Assembly (NCBI GenBank): GCA_934663775.1 | Contig: CAKUKU010000003.1 | Location: forward strand, 105,549 to 169,548 | DNA from: an uncultured Ellagibacter sp. | GTDB taxonomy: Bacteria > Actinomycetota > Coriobacteriia > Coriobacteriales > Eggerthellaceae | DNA: 64,000 nucleotides | Direction of reading: 5' to 3' | In this document: positions 9,338 to 18,261 of the stretch, piece after piece | How positions within the stretch are numbered: position 1 is the stretch's first letter | How the letters are laid out: each line of letters starts with the position of its first letter | The notes under the pieces: model-generated | Database searches by the model: none | Told to the model about the DNA's origin: nothing | What the model saw: only the letters and a program-made list of their open reading frames with translations | Position numbers and translations under genes: made by a program

Positions 9338-9751
9338 ATGACCCTCTTATTCAGAATCACGCTCATCCTGTGTGCGCTGCTTCTGTTCGCCTATATCCTG
9401 CGCAAGATTCGCCACTCGGAGGTGAAAATCGCCGACAGCACATTTTGGTTCACGTTTGCGCTGTTCATCGTGTTGTTGGCGGTGTTTCCGCAGATCGCGT
9501 TCTTCTTCTCGAACATCTTCGGCATCGAGTCGCCTTCGAACTTCGTGTTCCTGGCAATCATCGCCATCCTGCTCGTGCGCGAGTTCTTCACCACCGTCGA
9601 GCTCTCGCAGCTGCGCAACAAGGTCGCGGCGCTCGCGCAGGCCGAGGCGCTTGCCGAGGTCGATATCGCCGAACGCGCCGACGCCTTCGGTGCGGACGGC
9701 GCCGCCGCCCCGAATGCCGCCGCCCCGAATGCCGCCGCGGGTGAGGACTAA
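9338..9751 (+). CDS. DUF2304 family membrane protein
   Basis: 137 residues with three hydrophobic spans in the first ~85 residues (around 3-20, 32-52 and 66-82), then a charged and Ala-rich tail. The pattern RKIRHSEVKIADSTFW followed by FPQIAFFFSNIFGIESPSN is characteristic of DUF2304 proteins that accompany DPM-type GT2 enzymes. The tail holds an APNAA APNAA duplication encoded by a short tandem repeat near 9710-9735. The start is the ATG immediately after the upstream TAA. Probably a membrane partner of the GT2 or its lipid carrier; the biochemical role is unknown. Confidence 0.82.
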   Translation: MTLLFRITLILCALLLFAYILRKIRHSEVKIADSTFWFTFALFIVLLAVFPQIAFFFSNIFGIESPSNFVFLAIIAILLVREFFTTVELSQLRNKVAALAQAEALAEVDIAERADAFGADGAAAPNAAAPNAAAGED

Positions 9752-9752
9752 C

Positions 9753-10544
9753 ATGGAGCGCCTCTCCGTCGACGACATGAAAGCGATTGAGCTCGACATC
9801 ATGGACGAGATCGACCGCGTGTGCGCCGCGCATGGCGTGGAATACTTCTTAGGCTATGGCACGCTTCTCGGCGCCGTACGCCACGGGGGCTTCATCCCGT
9901 GGGACGACGACATGGACATCGTCATGATGCGCGACCAGTACGAAGTGCTCATGGAACACTTCAACGAATGGCGCACGACCGACCGCTTCAAGCTGGTGTC
10001 CTACCGCGACGAGTCGTCGATCTACCAGTTCGCGAAGATTGTCGACACGACCACCGTCATCTACGAGAACTTCGTGGGGAAGCGTGCGGCTACGGGCGTG
10101 TGGGTGGACATCTTCCCGCTGGAGAACTTTGATTCGGCCCACGCGGGCCTCCTGAAGAAGCATGCCCGCGTGGGCCTGTGGCGCAGCTTCGCCGTCGCCG
10201 ACCCCTCGGTGGGATCGAGCGCGCTCGTACGCCTGGCGAAGAAGATAGTGTGTCCCCTGGCGAAGCGTTCTGACCTCTACGAACTCGCGGCGAAGCTCGA
10301 TGGCATCGCGCGCGAGATGGACGCGCCCACAGCCGATCGCGTCATCGACGTCCTCGGCGAGGGCAATCCGAACAAAACCTACCCAAAATCCCTGTTCAGG
10401 CCCGTGCGCATGAAGTTCGAGGACCGCGAGTACACAGCTCCCGCCGGGGCTGAGGAGTTCCTCACCATCGAGTACGGCGACTGGCGGACCCCCCCCGCGG
10501 AAAACGATCGAGCGGTTCACGTGATGGAGGCCTATCGCCTATGA
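9753..10544 (+). CDS. licD: LicD family phosphotransferase, copy 1
   Basis: 263 residues. The LicD nucleotidyltransferase-fold signature GTLLGAVRHGGFIPWDDDMD (about residues 36-55) contains the paired aspartates expected to bind metal. LicD enzymes transfer phosphocholine or related groups from CDP-linked donors to sugars of surface polymers. The start at 9753 is one base after the DUF2304 stop; the frame is open further upstream but that part overlaps DUF2304. The stop overlaps the flippase ATG (ATGA), so translation is probably coupled. The lic genes at 14124-19217 would supply the donor. Confidence 0.88.
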   Translation: MERLSVDDMKAIELDIMDEIDRVCAAHGVEYFLGYGTLLGAVRHGGFIPWDDDMDIVMMRDQYEVLMEHFNEWRTTDRFKLVSYRDESSIYQFAKIVDTTTVIYENFVGKRAATGVWVDIFPLENFDSAHAGLLKKHARVGLWRSFAVADPSVGSSALVRLAKKIVCPLAKRSDLYELAAKLDGIAREMDAPTADRVIDVLGEGNPNKTYPKSLFRPVRMKFEDREYTAPAGAEEFLTIEYGDWRTPPAENDRAVHVMEAYRL

Positions 10545-12016
10545 GCGATGAGCAGACGCCTCGCGAGGGGCAAGCGCCCGCGTCCGAAGGCGCGCTTGGC
10601 AAAGCGGAAGGCGACAAGCCCGAAAGCGCGTCCGCCAATGCGTCTGGGGCCGCATCTGGCGCTGCGATCGGCTGCGTAGCCGAGGCTGCGGCGGGGAACG
10701 CAACCGATAACGCGACCGAGAGCGCGCCTGAGAAGCTCTCGGTCAAGGCGAACATGATCTGGAACTCCATCGGTTCCATGACCTACCTCGCCTGCCAGTG
10801 GTTCACCACCATCTTCGTGGTGCGCCTCTCGTCGGGCTATGACGACGCGGGCCTGCTCTCGGTCGCCATGTCGGTCGTGGGAATCTTCGGAACCTTCGCG
10901 AACTACAAAATGGGAACCTACCAGATTTCCGACATCCGCCGCGAGAACACGGTGGGCGAGTACATGGGCTTCCGCTGCTTCACGCTGGCGGCGGCGTTCG
11001 TCGCCTGCATGGTGTACGCGGCGTTTACCTGCGCGCCCGAGGCGCTTCTCACGGTGGCGCTCTTCTATGCGTTCAAGGGCGTGGGACTTGTGATCGACAT
11101 CCTGCACGGGGTCGACCAGGTCAACCGCCGCATGGACTATATCGGCAAGTCGTTCATGTTGCAGGGAACGTCCACCTTAGCGGCGTTCGTCGCGGTGTAT
11201 TGGGCGACGCGCAGCCTCGACGCGGCGATCGTCGCCATGCTCGTTGCCGCGGCAATCGTGCTGTTCGCATTCGACCTGCCGCACTGCCAGCGCTTCGAGC
11301 GCGTGCGTATCTCGCTTTCCCGCAAGAAGGCGCTCTTCTTTCTAAAGACGTCGCTTCCCGCCGTGGTCGCCTCGGTAGCGGCGAGCGCCATCTTCTCGAT
11401 TCCCAAGCAGTACCTCGCGCTCACGGCGGGCTCGGCCGCGCTCGGCATCTACTCGTCGGTCGCCGCTCCTGCGCTCGTCATCCAGATGGGCGCCCAGTAT
11501 CTCTACGGGCCGCTGCTCGACATCTTCCCGAAGCTGTTCTTCGAGGGGGACAAGCGCGGGTTCGCAGCGCTTCTGGGGAAGACGGTCGCGGGCATCGTGG
11601 GCGTTACGGTGGCGTGCGCGATCGTGCTCGAGTTCATCGGCGCCTGGGCGCTCGCGCTCCTGTTCGGCGAGAGCATCGTGCCCTACGTGTACCTGTTGCA
11701 GCCGATCATCGTGTCCACGGCCGCCACGGCGTTTCTGTGGTTCTTCGGCGACCTGCTCATAACACTGCGCCATTTCTGGGCGAACTTCGCGGGCAACGTC
11801 GTCGCGTTTCTCGCCGTCATCCCGCTCACGTTTTTCTGCGTGGATGTGTGGGACATGAACGGCGTGAGCTTCGCGGGCGTGGGTGCGTGTCTTGCCGGTG
11901 TGGCGATCTTGCTGTTCTTCCTGGTGAAAGTCGTGAAGAAGGGGCCCGGCCACATCATCGCGGCTAAGGGCGAGGCTGCACGGGACGGCGCGGTCGATGC
12001 TAAGGAGGCTTGCTGA
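10541..12016 (+). CDS. Polysaccharide/oligosaccharide flippase (MOP superfamily)
   Basis: 491 residues. The first ~68 are an unusual hydrophilic, Ala/Gly/Glu-rich low-complexity extension. From KLSVKANMIWNSIGSMTYL on, it is a 12-14-helix protein of the Wzx/polysaccharide-export type. Such proteins flip undecaprenyl-linked repeat units to the outer leaflet. No matching Wzy polymerase is obvious in the window. It sits between the LicD gene and a GT4 gene with overlapping ends on both sides. The N-terminal extension is probably cytoplasmic; its purpose is unknown. Confidence 0.85.
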   Translation: MSDEQTPREGQAPASEGALGKAEGDKPESASANASGAASGAAIGCVAEAAAGNATDNATESAPEKLSVKANMIWNSIGSMTYLACQWFTTIFVVRLSSGYDDAGLLSVAMSVVGIFGTFANYKMGTYQISDIRRENTVGEYMGFRCFTLAAAFVACMVYAAFTCAPEALLTVALFYAFKGVGLVIDILHGVDQVNRRMDYIGKSFMLQGTSTLAAFVAVYWATRSLDAAIVAMLVAAAIVLFAFDLPHCQRFERVRISLSRKKALFFLKTSLPAVVASVAASAIFSIPKQYLALTAGSAALGIYSSVAAPALVIQMGAQYLYGPLLDIFPKLFFEGDKRGFAALLGKTVAGIVGVTVACAIVLEFIGAWALALLFGESIVPYVYLLQPIIVSTAATAFLWFFGDLLITLRHFWANFAGNVVAFLAVIPLTFFCVDVWDMNGVSFAGVGACLAGVAILLFFLVKVVKKGPGHIIAAKGEAARDGAVDAKEAC

Positions 12017-13143
12017 TGCGTGCGCTGCAGGTGATCGGCGTGATGGATCGCGGCGGGGCCGAGACCATGGTGATGAACCTCTACCGCGCGATGGACCGCG
12101 ATCGCATCCAGTTCGACTTTCTCGTGCATGAGCAGCGCGAGGGCGACTACGACGCCGAAATTGAGCGACTGGGCGGGCGATTCTTCCGCGTGCCGCGTTT
12201 CACGGGGTTGAACGCGGGTGCCTATCGGCGCAGCGTTCGCGCGCTTTTCGCCGAGCATCCGGAATGGCGCGTGGTGCATGGGCATATCGGCTCGTGTGCG
12301 CCCGTTTATCTTTCGGAGGCGAAGCGTGCGGGCGCGTTCGCTATCGCGCACAGCCATGCGCAGAACTACGAGGGCGGCCTGGCGGGGCTCGCCTTCAACG
12401 TTGCCGCGCATCCCGTGCGCCGCGTGGCCGACTATTTCATGGCGTGCTCGCGTGAGGCGGGGCTCGATCGCTTCGGGCGCGCGATTGTGGAAGGCGAGCG
12501 CTTTGCTATCGTGCCGAACGGCATCGACATGGCGCGCTACGCGTGCGACGAGGCCGCGCACGAGCAGGCGAAAGCCGAGCTGGGGCTTTCTGGCCGCCCT
12601 GTCGTGTGCCACACGGGCCGCTTGATCCCCGTGAAGAACCACGAGTTCCTCCTGCAGGTGTTCGCCCAGGTTGTGCGCGAGTTTCCCGATGCGGTGCTTC
12701 TGTGCGCCGGGCGCGGAGAGCTCGAGGAAACCTTGAAGGAGCGTGCGCGTGAACTGGGGCTCGAAGACGCGGTGCGCTTCCTCGGCGTAGTGGACGACGT
12801 GCCGCGGCTTCTGCGGGCGGCGGACGCGTTCGTGTTCCCCTCGGTGAACGAGGGGCTTGCCCTTTCGGCGATCGAGGCGCAGGCGTCGGGGTTGCCGACC
12901 ATCGTCTCGACGGGCGTGCCCGAGCTTGCGGTGGTGAGCGACCGCACGAGTCGCATGCCTTTGGCGGACGGCGCCGGGGCGTGGGCTGCCGAGTGCGTGC
13001 GGATGCTCGCGGCCGCTTCGGGATCTGAGCGCAGCGACGCGTGCGAGCAGGTTCGCGCGCACGGGTTCGACATCGCCGACACCTCGGCGCGCCTTGCGGC
13101 GTTTTACGAGGCTGCGGCGGCGGGTCGGCGCGCGCAATGGTAG
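12016..13143 (+). CDS. Family 4 glycosyltransferase
   Basis: 375 residues. The opening MRALQVIGVMDRGGAETMV is the glycine-rich start of GT4 enzymes; the C-half has PNGIDMAR, HTGRLIPVKNHEFLL and PSVNEGLALSAIEAQASGLP. The ATG at 12016 overlaps the flippase stop (TGATG) and follows AAGGAGG by eight bases. An in-frame TTG six bases upstream is less likely. It would add a sugar to the repeat unit exported by the adjacent flippase. Sugar specificity is not readable. Confidence 0.88.
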   Translation: MRALQVIGVMDRGGAETMVMNLYRAMDRDRIQFDFLVHEQREGDYDAEIERLGGRFFRVPRFTGLNAGAYRRSVRALFAEHPEWRVVHGHIGSCAPVYLSEAKRAGAFAIAHSHAQNYEGGLAGLAFNVAAHPVRRVADYFMACSREAGLDRFGRAIVEGERFAIVPNGIDMARYACDEAAHEQAKAELGLSGRPVVCHTGRLIPVKNHEFLLQVFAQVVREFPDAVLLCAGRGELEETLKERARELGLEDAVRFLGVVDDVPRLLRAADAFVFPSVNEGLALSAIEAQASGLPTIVSTGVPELAVVSDRTSRMPLADGAGAWAAECVRMLAAASGSERSDACEQVRAHGFDIADTSARLAAFYEAAAAGRRAQW

Positions 13144-13182
13144 GTTGCAAGGATTATTCGGGCAGATAGGCTAGGAAACGCA

Positions 13183-14025
13183 ATGCAATACGACGATAGG
13201 GACCTAAGGAAACTCCAGCTGCTCGAGCTGCGCATCTTGAAGGAAATCGACCGCGTCTGCCGCGAGCTGGGCATCACGTACTTCCTCGATTCGGGGTCGG
13301 TGCTCGGAGCGCTGCGCCATGGGGGATTCATCCCGTGGGATGACGACATCGACCTGGGCATGCCGCGCGCGGACTACGACCGCTTCGTGGCCGAGGCGCC
13401 GGCGCTTTTGGGCGAGGAATACGTCGTGTCGACCCCCGAGACGAACCCGCATCAGGCGGCGCTGTTCGGCAAGGTGTGGCTTCGCGGTACGCGCTTCGCG
13501 ACGGAGGAGACCATCGAAGCAGGTTTTGACCAGGGAATCTTTGTCGACCTTCTGCCCTATGACGCCCTTTCGTCCGACCATGCGACGGCGGCAAAGCAGC
13601 GTCGCGACTGCCGCTTCTGGCAAAGCGTGTCGTATCTTTCCCATGCGAAGAGCATCGTCGTGCCCCACAAAGGAGCACTCGGCGCAATCGAGCGTGCGGC
13701 TTGCGGCGCAGCACACCTCGCAGCTCGCGGCCTCTATTCCCCCAAAAAGATCGTGTCGCGCTTCAACAAAGCTGCCACTTGCGGAAACGACCCTTCGCTT
13801 GCCTCGGACGCCCTCGTGGTCATGGCGTATGCGACCTATGAGCCCTATGCGCGCTCGATGATGTTGCCGACCTCGGCTGTCACCTTTGAAGGATGCGAGT
13901 TCCCTGCGCCCGCCGACCCTGAGGCCTTCCTGCGCCAGCTCTACGGCGAGTGGCAAAAGCTTCCCCCGGTGGAGACCCGTCGCAACCATGCGCCCGTCGA
14001 GCTCGATTTCGGGCCGTACGCCTAA
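13183..14025 (+). CDS. licD: LicD family phosphotransferase, copy 2
   Basis: 280 residues with LGALRHGGFIPWDDDIDLGM near residues 41-60, the same aspartate-rich signature as copy 1 but clearly diverged elsewhere. The start is supported by AGGAAACGCA. Two LicD proteins in one locus normally add the substituent to different sugars or positions; alternatively they differ in donor (phosphocholine versus phosphoethanolamine). It is the last gene before the AT-rich promoter of the lic metabolic operon. Family sure, acceptor unknown. Confidence 0.88.
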   Translation: MQYDDRDLRKLQLLELRILKEIDRVCRELGITYFLDSGSVLGALRHGGFIPWDDDIDLGMPRADYDRFVAEAPALLGEEYVVSTPETNPHQAALFGKVWLRGTRFATEETIEAGFDQGIFVDLLPYDALSSDHATAAKQRRDCRFWQSVSYLSHAKSIVVPHKGALGAIERAACGAAHLAARGLYSPKKIVSRFNKAATCGNDPSLASDALVVMAYATYEPYARSMMLPTSAVTFEGCEFPAPADPEAFLRQLYGEWQKLPPVETRRNHAPVELDFGPYA

Positions 14026-14062
14026 GCTTTTGACCTGCATTTGTTCAATTCTTGATTAAAAC

Positions 14063-14092
14063 TTTACAATACTGAACATTATCCATTAGAAT
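14063..14092 (+). promoter_or_regulatory. Sigma-70-type promoter of the lic operon
   Basis: TTTACA (14063-14068), an 18-base spacer and TAGAAT (14087-14092) lie 31 bases before the start of the LicC-LicA fusion. The block 14040-14110 is distinctly AT-rich against the GC-rich neighbours. An alternative -35, TTGATT, is at 14052. Confidence 0.6.
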
Positions 14093-14123
14093 ACTTCTCG
14101 TTTCATTTACTGGGGAGTATGCA

Positions 14124-15905
14124 ATGACATTGACGAAAAGCACGTTTAAGGTGCTCAACGCGCTGCGCGACGAAGCCGTCCATACGCAGCGCCAGATTGC
14201 GACGGCAACCGGGCTGTCGCTTGGGACGGTGAACACGGCGTATCGCGCACTCGTTGACGAGGGCCTTGCCGGCAACTTCTACGTGACCGACGCGGGGTAT
14301 AAGGCGCTTTCGCCCTACAAGGTCGACAACGCCATCATCATGGCGGCGGGCCTCTCCTCTCGCTTCGCCCCGCTTTCCTACGAGAAGCCCAAAGGCGTGC
14401 TCACCGTGCGCGGTGAGGTGCTCATCGAGCGGCAGATCCGCCAGCTTCAAGAGGTGGGCATCACCGACATCACCGTCGTCGTGGGGTACATGAAGGAAGC
14501 CTTCTTCTACCTCGAGGACAAGTTCGGCGTGACCATCCGCGTCAATGCGGAATATTCCGTGCGCAACAACAATTCCACCCTCATGCTCGTGCGCGAGAAG
14601 TTGGGGAACACCTACGTCTGCTCGTCGGACGATTACTTTACCGAGAACGTCTTCGAGCCGTATGTGTTCGAGGCCTATTACCCAGGCGTGTTCTTCGCGG
14701 GCGAGACGAACGAGTACCTGCTCGACACCGCGCGCGACGGGCGCATCACGGGCGTGACCGTCGGCGGCCGCGACAAGTACGGCATGCTCGGGCATGTCTA
14801 TTTCGACCGCGCGTTCTCCGAGACCTTCGTGAGGATCCTCGTCGACGAGTACGATCTGCCCGAGACCGCGGGGAAGCTCTGGGAGGACATCTACCGTGCG
14901 CACCTCGACGAGCTGCGCATGGTCATGCGGCCCTACGAGCTGGGCGTGATCTACGAGTTCGACTCGATTTCCGACCTGAAGGAGTTCGACCACGACTTCA
15001 TCGAGAACGTCGACTCCGCGATTCTCGACAATATCTGCCGCGTGCTCGAATGCTCGCGCGGCGACGTCGAGGGCATCGTGCCCATCAAGGAGGGGCTCAC
15101 GAACCTGTCGTTTCGCTTCGAGGTGCGCGGCGAGTCGTATGTCTACCGCCACCCAGGTGTGGGCACCGATGAGATCATCAATCGTGCAAGCGAAGCGTTT
15201 TCGCAGGTCATCGCGAAGAAGCTTGGTATCGACGATACCTTCATCTACGAAGACCCTGCCGAAGGCTGGAAGATCTCGCGCTTCATCGACGGCTGCGTTC
15301 CCTTCGATTACCACAGCGAGGACCATGTGCGCCGCGCGATGGAGTTGGGCCGCCGCCTGCACAACAGCGGCGCGAAAAGCGAGTGGACCTTCGACGCGTA
15401 CCGCGACGCGGTCGCAATCGTGGAACTTCTCGGCAGGAAGAGCTACCCGTCGTTTCCCGATCGTGAGGAGCTCGGGCGCAACGCCGGGGTGCTCGATGCG
15501 TTCGTGCGCGCGGACCGCGTCGAGCCGTGTTTGTGCCACAACGATTTCTACAGCCCGAACTTCCTCGTGCGCGGCGAGGAGATGTATCTCATCGATTGGG
15601 AGTATTCGGCGATGTCGGATTACGCTTCCGACCTGGGAACGTTCATCTGCTGTTCCGATTACTCGGTCGACGAGGCGCGTCATGTGATCGAGCTTTACTT
15701 CGGGCGGACCCCGACCGATGCCGAGATGCGCCACTGCCTGGCGTATGTCGCGCTCGCTGCGTACTACTGGTTCGTCTGGGCGCTCTACAAGGAATCGACG
15801 GGCGACCCGGTGGGCGAGTGGCTCTACCTGTGGTATCGCACGGCGAAGGCGTATTCGTCGTTGGCGCTTAAGCTGTACGGCGCGGCGCCGGAGCAGGTCG
15901 TTTAA
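14124..15905 (+). CDS. licCA: Trifunctional-looking winged helix / LicC cytidylyltransferase / LicA choline kinase fusion
   Basis: 593 residues in three parts. Residues 1-62 are a MarR-like winged helix (TQRQIATATGLSLGTVNTAY as recognition region). Residues ~69-300 are a LicC-type nucleotidyltransferase with AIIMAAGLSSRFAPLSYEKPK, the G-rich loop and the lysine for CTP. Residues ~315-580 are a LicA/choline-kinase domain with GLTNLSFRF, the catalytic HND at 472-474 and the metal-binding LIDWEY motif. It should phosphorylate the amino alcohol and activate it to the CDP form. The N-terminal helix could make it an autoregulator. It is first gene of the operon. Substrate is by family inference. 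Confidence 0.88.
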   Translation: MTLTKSTFKVLNALRDEAVHTQRQIATATGLSLGTVNTAYRALVDEGLAGNFYVTDAGYKALSPYKVDNAIIMAAGLSSRFAPLSYEKPKGVLTVRGEVLIERQIRQLQEVGITDITVVVGYMKEAFFYLEDKFGVTIRVNAEYSVRNNNSTLMLVREKLGNTYVCSSDDYFTENVFEPYVFEAYYPGVFFAGETNEYLLDTARDGRITGVTVGGRDKYGMLGHVYFDRAFSETFVRILVDEYDLPETAGKLWEDIYRAHLDELRMVMRPYELGVIYEFDSISDLKEFDHDFIENVDSAILDNICRVLECSRGDVEGIVPIKEGLTNLSFRFEVRGESYVYRHPGVGTDEIINRASEAFSQVIAKKLGIDDTFIYEDPAEGWKISRFIDGCVPFDYHSEDHVRRAMELGRRLHNSGAKSEWTFDAYRDAVAIVELLGRKSYPSFPDREELGRNAGVLDAFVRADRVEPCLCHNDFYSPNFLVRGEEMYLIDWEYSAMSDYASDLGTFICCSDYSVDEARHVIELYFGRTPTDAEMRHCLAYVALAAYYWFVWALYKESTGDPVGEWLYLWYRTAKAYSSLALKLYGAAPEQVV

Positions 15906-15977
15906 GGAGTGCTCGCCACGCTGGGCTTTCTGCTCGGCTCGAAGGGCGGGTTCTCTTAATCGGTTGAAAGGAAGCGG

Positions 15978-17219
15978 ATGGAACTCATCGGGACTATCGT
16001 GGTCTACATCATCATGGCGTGCGCAATCGCCGGATGCCTGGCGAGCGTCGTCAAGCCCGAAAGCGAGCTTGGGCAGCAGTTCGTCGCCGGCATCGACTCG
16101 ATCGGCCCGATCTTCTTGCCGACCGCGGGCATTATGGCGTCGGCACCGTATCTTACCGCGTTCGTGAGCTCGGTCTTCGGGTCGGTGTATTCCGCTGTTG
16201 GCGCCGACCCTGCGATGGCTGCGACCACGTTCATCGCTGTCGACATGGGCGGCTATCAGCTCGCCGACGCGCTCGCCGAGACGCGCGAAAGCTGGATCAT
16301 GGCCATGATCACGGGGTATATGGCGGGCGCGACCATCGTGTTCTCCATTCCCGTGGCGCTGAAGATGCTCGAGAAACGCGACCGCAAGTACCTGGCGCTC
16401 GGCGTGATGAGCGGCCTTCTCGCTATTCCCATCGGCGTGTTCGTGGCTTCGGCCATCATCGCGGTGTCGCACCCGATAGTGCGCGAGGTTATCTCCACCA
16501 ATGCCGACGCCACCTATCAGCTGGCGCTCTCGTGGGGGCAGATCGGCGTGAACCTTATCCCGCTCATCATCGTCTGCGTGGCGCTTGCGGCGGGCCTCAA
16601 GTTCAAGCCCGACGCCATGATCAAGGGATTCATCGTGTTCGGCCGCGTGATGGAAAGCGCGCTCAAAATCGTGTTCGTGCTCGTGGTCGTTGAGTACTTC
16701 ACGGGCGTGTGGTCGACGCTGTTCGGAAGCTTCGGGTTCGACCCGATCATCGCCGACGAAGGGAGCACCTTCCGCGCGCTCGAGGTTGCGGGTGCCATCG
16801 GCATGATGCTCTGCGGCGCCTTCCCGATGGTGTATCTCATCAGGCGCTACCTGGCAAAACCGCTCGCCAAGATCGGCGGCGCGGTGGGGCTTTCCTCCGA
16901 CGCGACGGCGGGTTTACTCGCGGCTTCGGCCAACGTGCTCGCGCTCTTCTCGATGGTGAAGGACCTGCGCGCGAAGGACAAGGTCATCTGCATTGCGTTC
17001 GCCGTGTGCTGCGCGTTTTTGTTCGGCGACCACCTGTCGTTTACGGCGAACTTCCAGCCGAACCTGATTGTGGTGGTGCTCGCGGGCAAGCTGGCCGCTG
17101 GCATCTGCGCGATCGTGTTCGCGAACCTGCTCGCCGTGAAGAAGGCCGAGCAGCTCGAGCGCGAAGCGGGCGAGGACGTGCTCTACGACGCGGAGCATGC
17201 GGTTGGGAGCGCCGAGTAA
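15978..17219 (+). CDS. eutH: EutH-type ethanolamine permease
   Basis: 413 residues, about ten to eleven transmembrane helices, starting at an ATG after AAAGGAAGCGG. Conserved-looking blocks include FLPTAGIMASAPYLT, FIAVDMGGYQLADAL and GDHLSFTANFQPN, as in EutH, which moves ethanolamine across the inner membrane. No other ethanolamine-utilisation or microcompartment gene is present; it lies between two LicA-kinase genes. I therefore infer that ethanolamine is imported to decorate a surface polymer rather than for catabolism. Choline transport by this protein cannot be excluded. Confidence 0.85.
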   Translation: MELIGTIVVYIIMACAIAGCLASVVKPESELGQQFVAGIDSIGPIFLPTAGIMASAPYLTAFVSSVFGSVYSAVGADPAMAATTFIAVDMGGYQLADALAETRESWIMAMITGYMAGATIVFSIPVALKMLEKRDRKYLALGVMSGLLAIPIGVFVASAIIAVSHPIVREVISTNADATYQLALSWGQIGVNLIPLIIVCVALAAGLKFKPDAMIKGFIVFGRVMESALKIVFVLVVVEYFTGVWSTLFGSFGFDPIIADEGSTFRALEVAGAIGMMLCGAFPMVYLIRRYLAKPLAKIGGAVGLSSDATAGLLAASANVLALFSMVKDLRAKDKVICIAFAVCCAFLFGDHLSFTANFQPNLIVVVLAGKLAAGICAIVFANLLAVKKAEQLEREAGEDVLYDAEHAVGSAE

Positions 17220-17322
17220 CGCCAGGTGCGCGTCGGGCGCATCGGGTGAGCTGGACGGGCCCGACGTGCGTCGGCGAAAGAGAAATTGTAAGTAAGTAAC
17301 CTACTGAGTCTGGGGAGAACAA

Positions 17323-18261
17323 GTGGGTATGGAACAAGAACAGGGCATACTGCCCGCGTGCGCATACGCGCACATCTCATCGGTGTTGGAAGTCTCGCGC
17401 GACGAGATTGCCGACATCTGGCCCCTCAAGCAGGGTCTGACAAACGAGTCGTGGCATTTCACCACGCCAGAGGGCGAATACGTGTATCGACAGCCGGGCG
17501 TGGGCACCGAGGACCTCGTCGACCGCAAGGCCGAGGTCGAGGCGCTGAAGCTCGCGCGGTCGATCGGGCTTGACGGCACCTTCATCTACGAGGACGTCGA
17601 TCAGGGCTGGAAGCTTTCCCGCTTTCTCGTGGACTGCCGCGAGCTCGATGCGCGCGACGCCGAGCAGGTTGCTTGCGCGATGCGCATGGCGCGCACGCTT
17701 CACGAAAGCGACGCGCATCTTGCCCGCACGTTCGACTTCTACGAAGAGGGGAAGCGCTACGACGCGCTTTTGCGCGAGCTGGGACCGATTACGGTGCCCG
17801 GTTATGACGAGCTCGCCGCGAAAGCCGCCCGCGTTGCTTCCTTCGCGCATGCCGACGGTGCGCCCGTGTGCATCACGCACAACGACTTCTTCAATCTGAA
17901 CATTCTCATCGACCGATCCGACCGCATGCACCTTATCGACTGGGAGTATGCCGGCATGTCCGATTACGCTCACGATTTTGGCACTTTCACCGTGTGCTGC
18001 GAACTTTCCGAATCCGAGGCCGATGCGGCGCTTGCGGCTTACTTCGGACGCATTCCCACGTTTGCCGAGCGCTGCCACAACTTCGCCTTCGTGGCGCTTG
18101 CTGGTTGGTGCTGGTATCTGTGGGCGCTCTATAAGGAGGCCGTTGGCGGGAGCGCGGGTGAGTGGAAGGAAATCTATCTCAGCTATGCGCTGCGCTATTT
18201 CGACCGCGTGATCTCGGGTTATGAAGGACTCGCTCAAAAAGAGGAGAGGGGAATCGCATGA
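17323..18261 (+). CDS. licA: Choline/ethanolamine kinase, LicA family
   Basis: 312 residues. The aminoglycoside-phosphotransferase-like fold shows GLTNESWHF, a THNDFFNLNIL catalytic loop (HND at 186-188) and LIDWEYAGMSDYAHD for metal binding. It is a standalone paralogue of the C-terminal domain of the fusion at 14124, sharing phrases such as YRQPGVGT and FIYEDVDQGWKLSRF. The GTG at 17323 lies five bases after GGGGAG; an ATG six bases later is possible. The stop overlaps the next ATG. A second kinase suggests a second substrate or higher flux. Confidence 0.88.
   Translation: MGMEQEQGILPACAYAHISSVLEVSRDEIADIWPLKQGLTNESWHFTTPEGEYVYRQPGVGTEDLVDRKAEVEALKLARSIGLDGTFIYEDVDQGWKLSRFLVDCRELDARDAEQVACAMRMARTLHESDAHLARTFDFYEEGKRYDALLRELGPITVPGYDELAAKAARVASFAHADGAPVCITHNDFFNLNILIDRSDRMHLIDWEYAGMSDYAHDFGTFTVCCELSESEADAALAAYFGRIPTFAERCHNFAFVALAGWCWYLWALYKEAVGGSAGEWKEIYLSYALRYFDRVISGYEGLAQKEERGIA

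Noticed and set aside
14103-16472. A 789-codon minus-strand frame opposite the lic genes
   Set aside because: It is an Arg/His-rich shadow of well-identified plus-strand genes and spans their boundaries.
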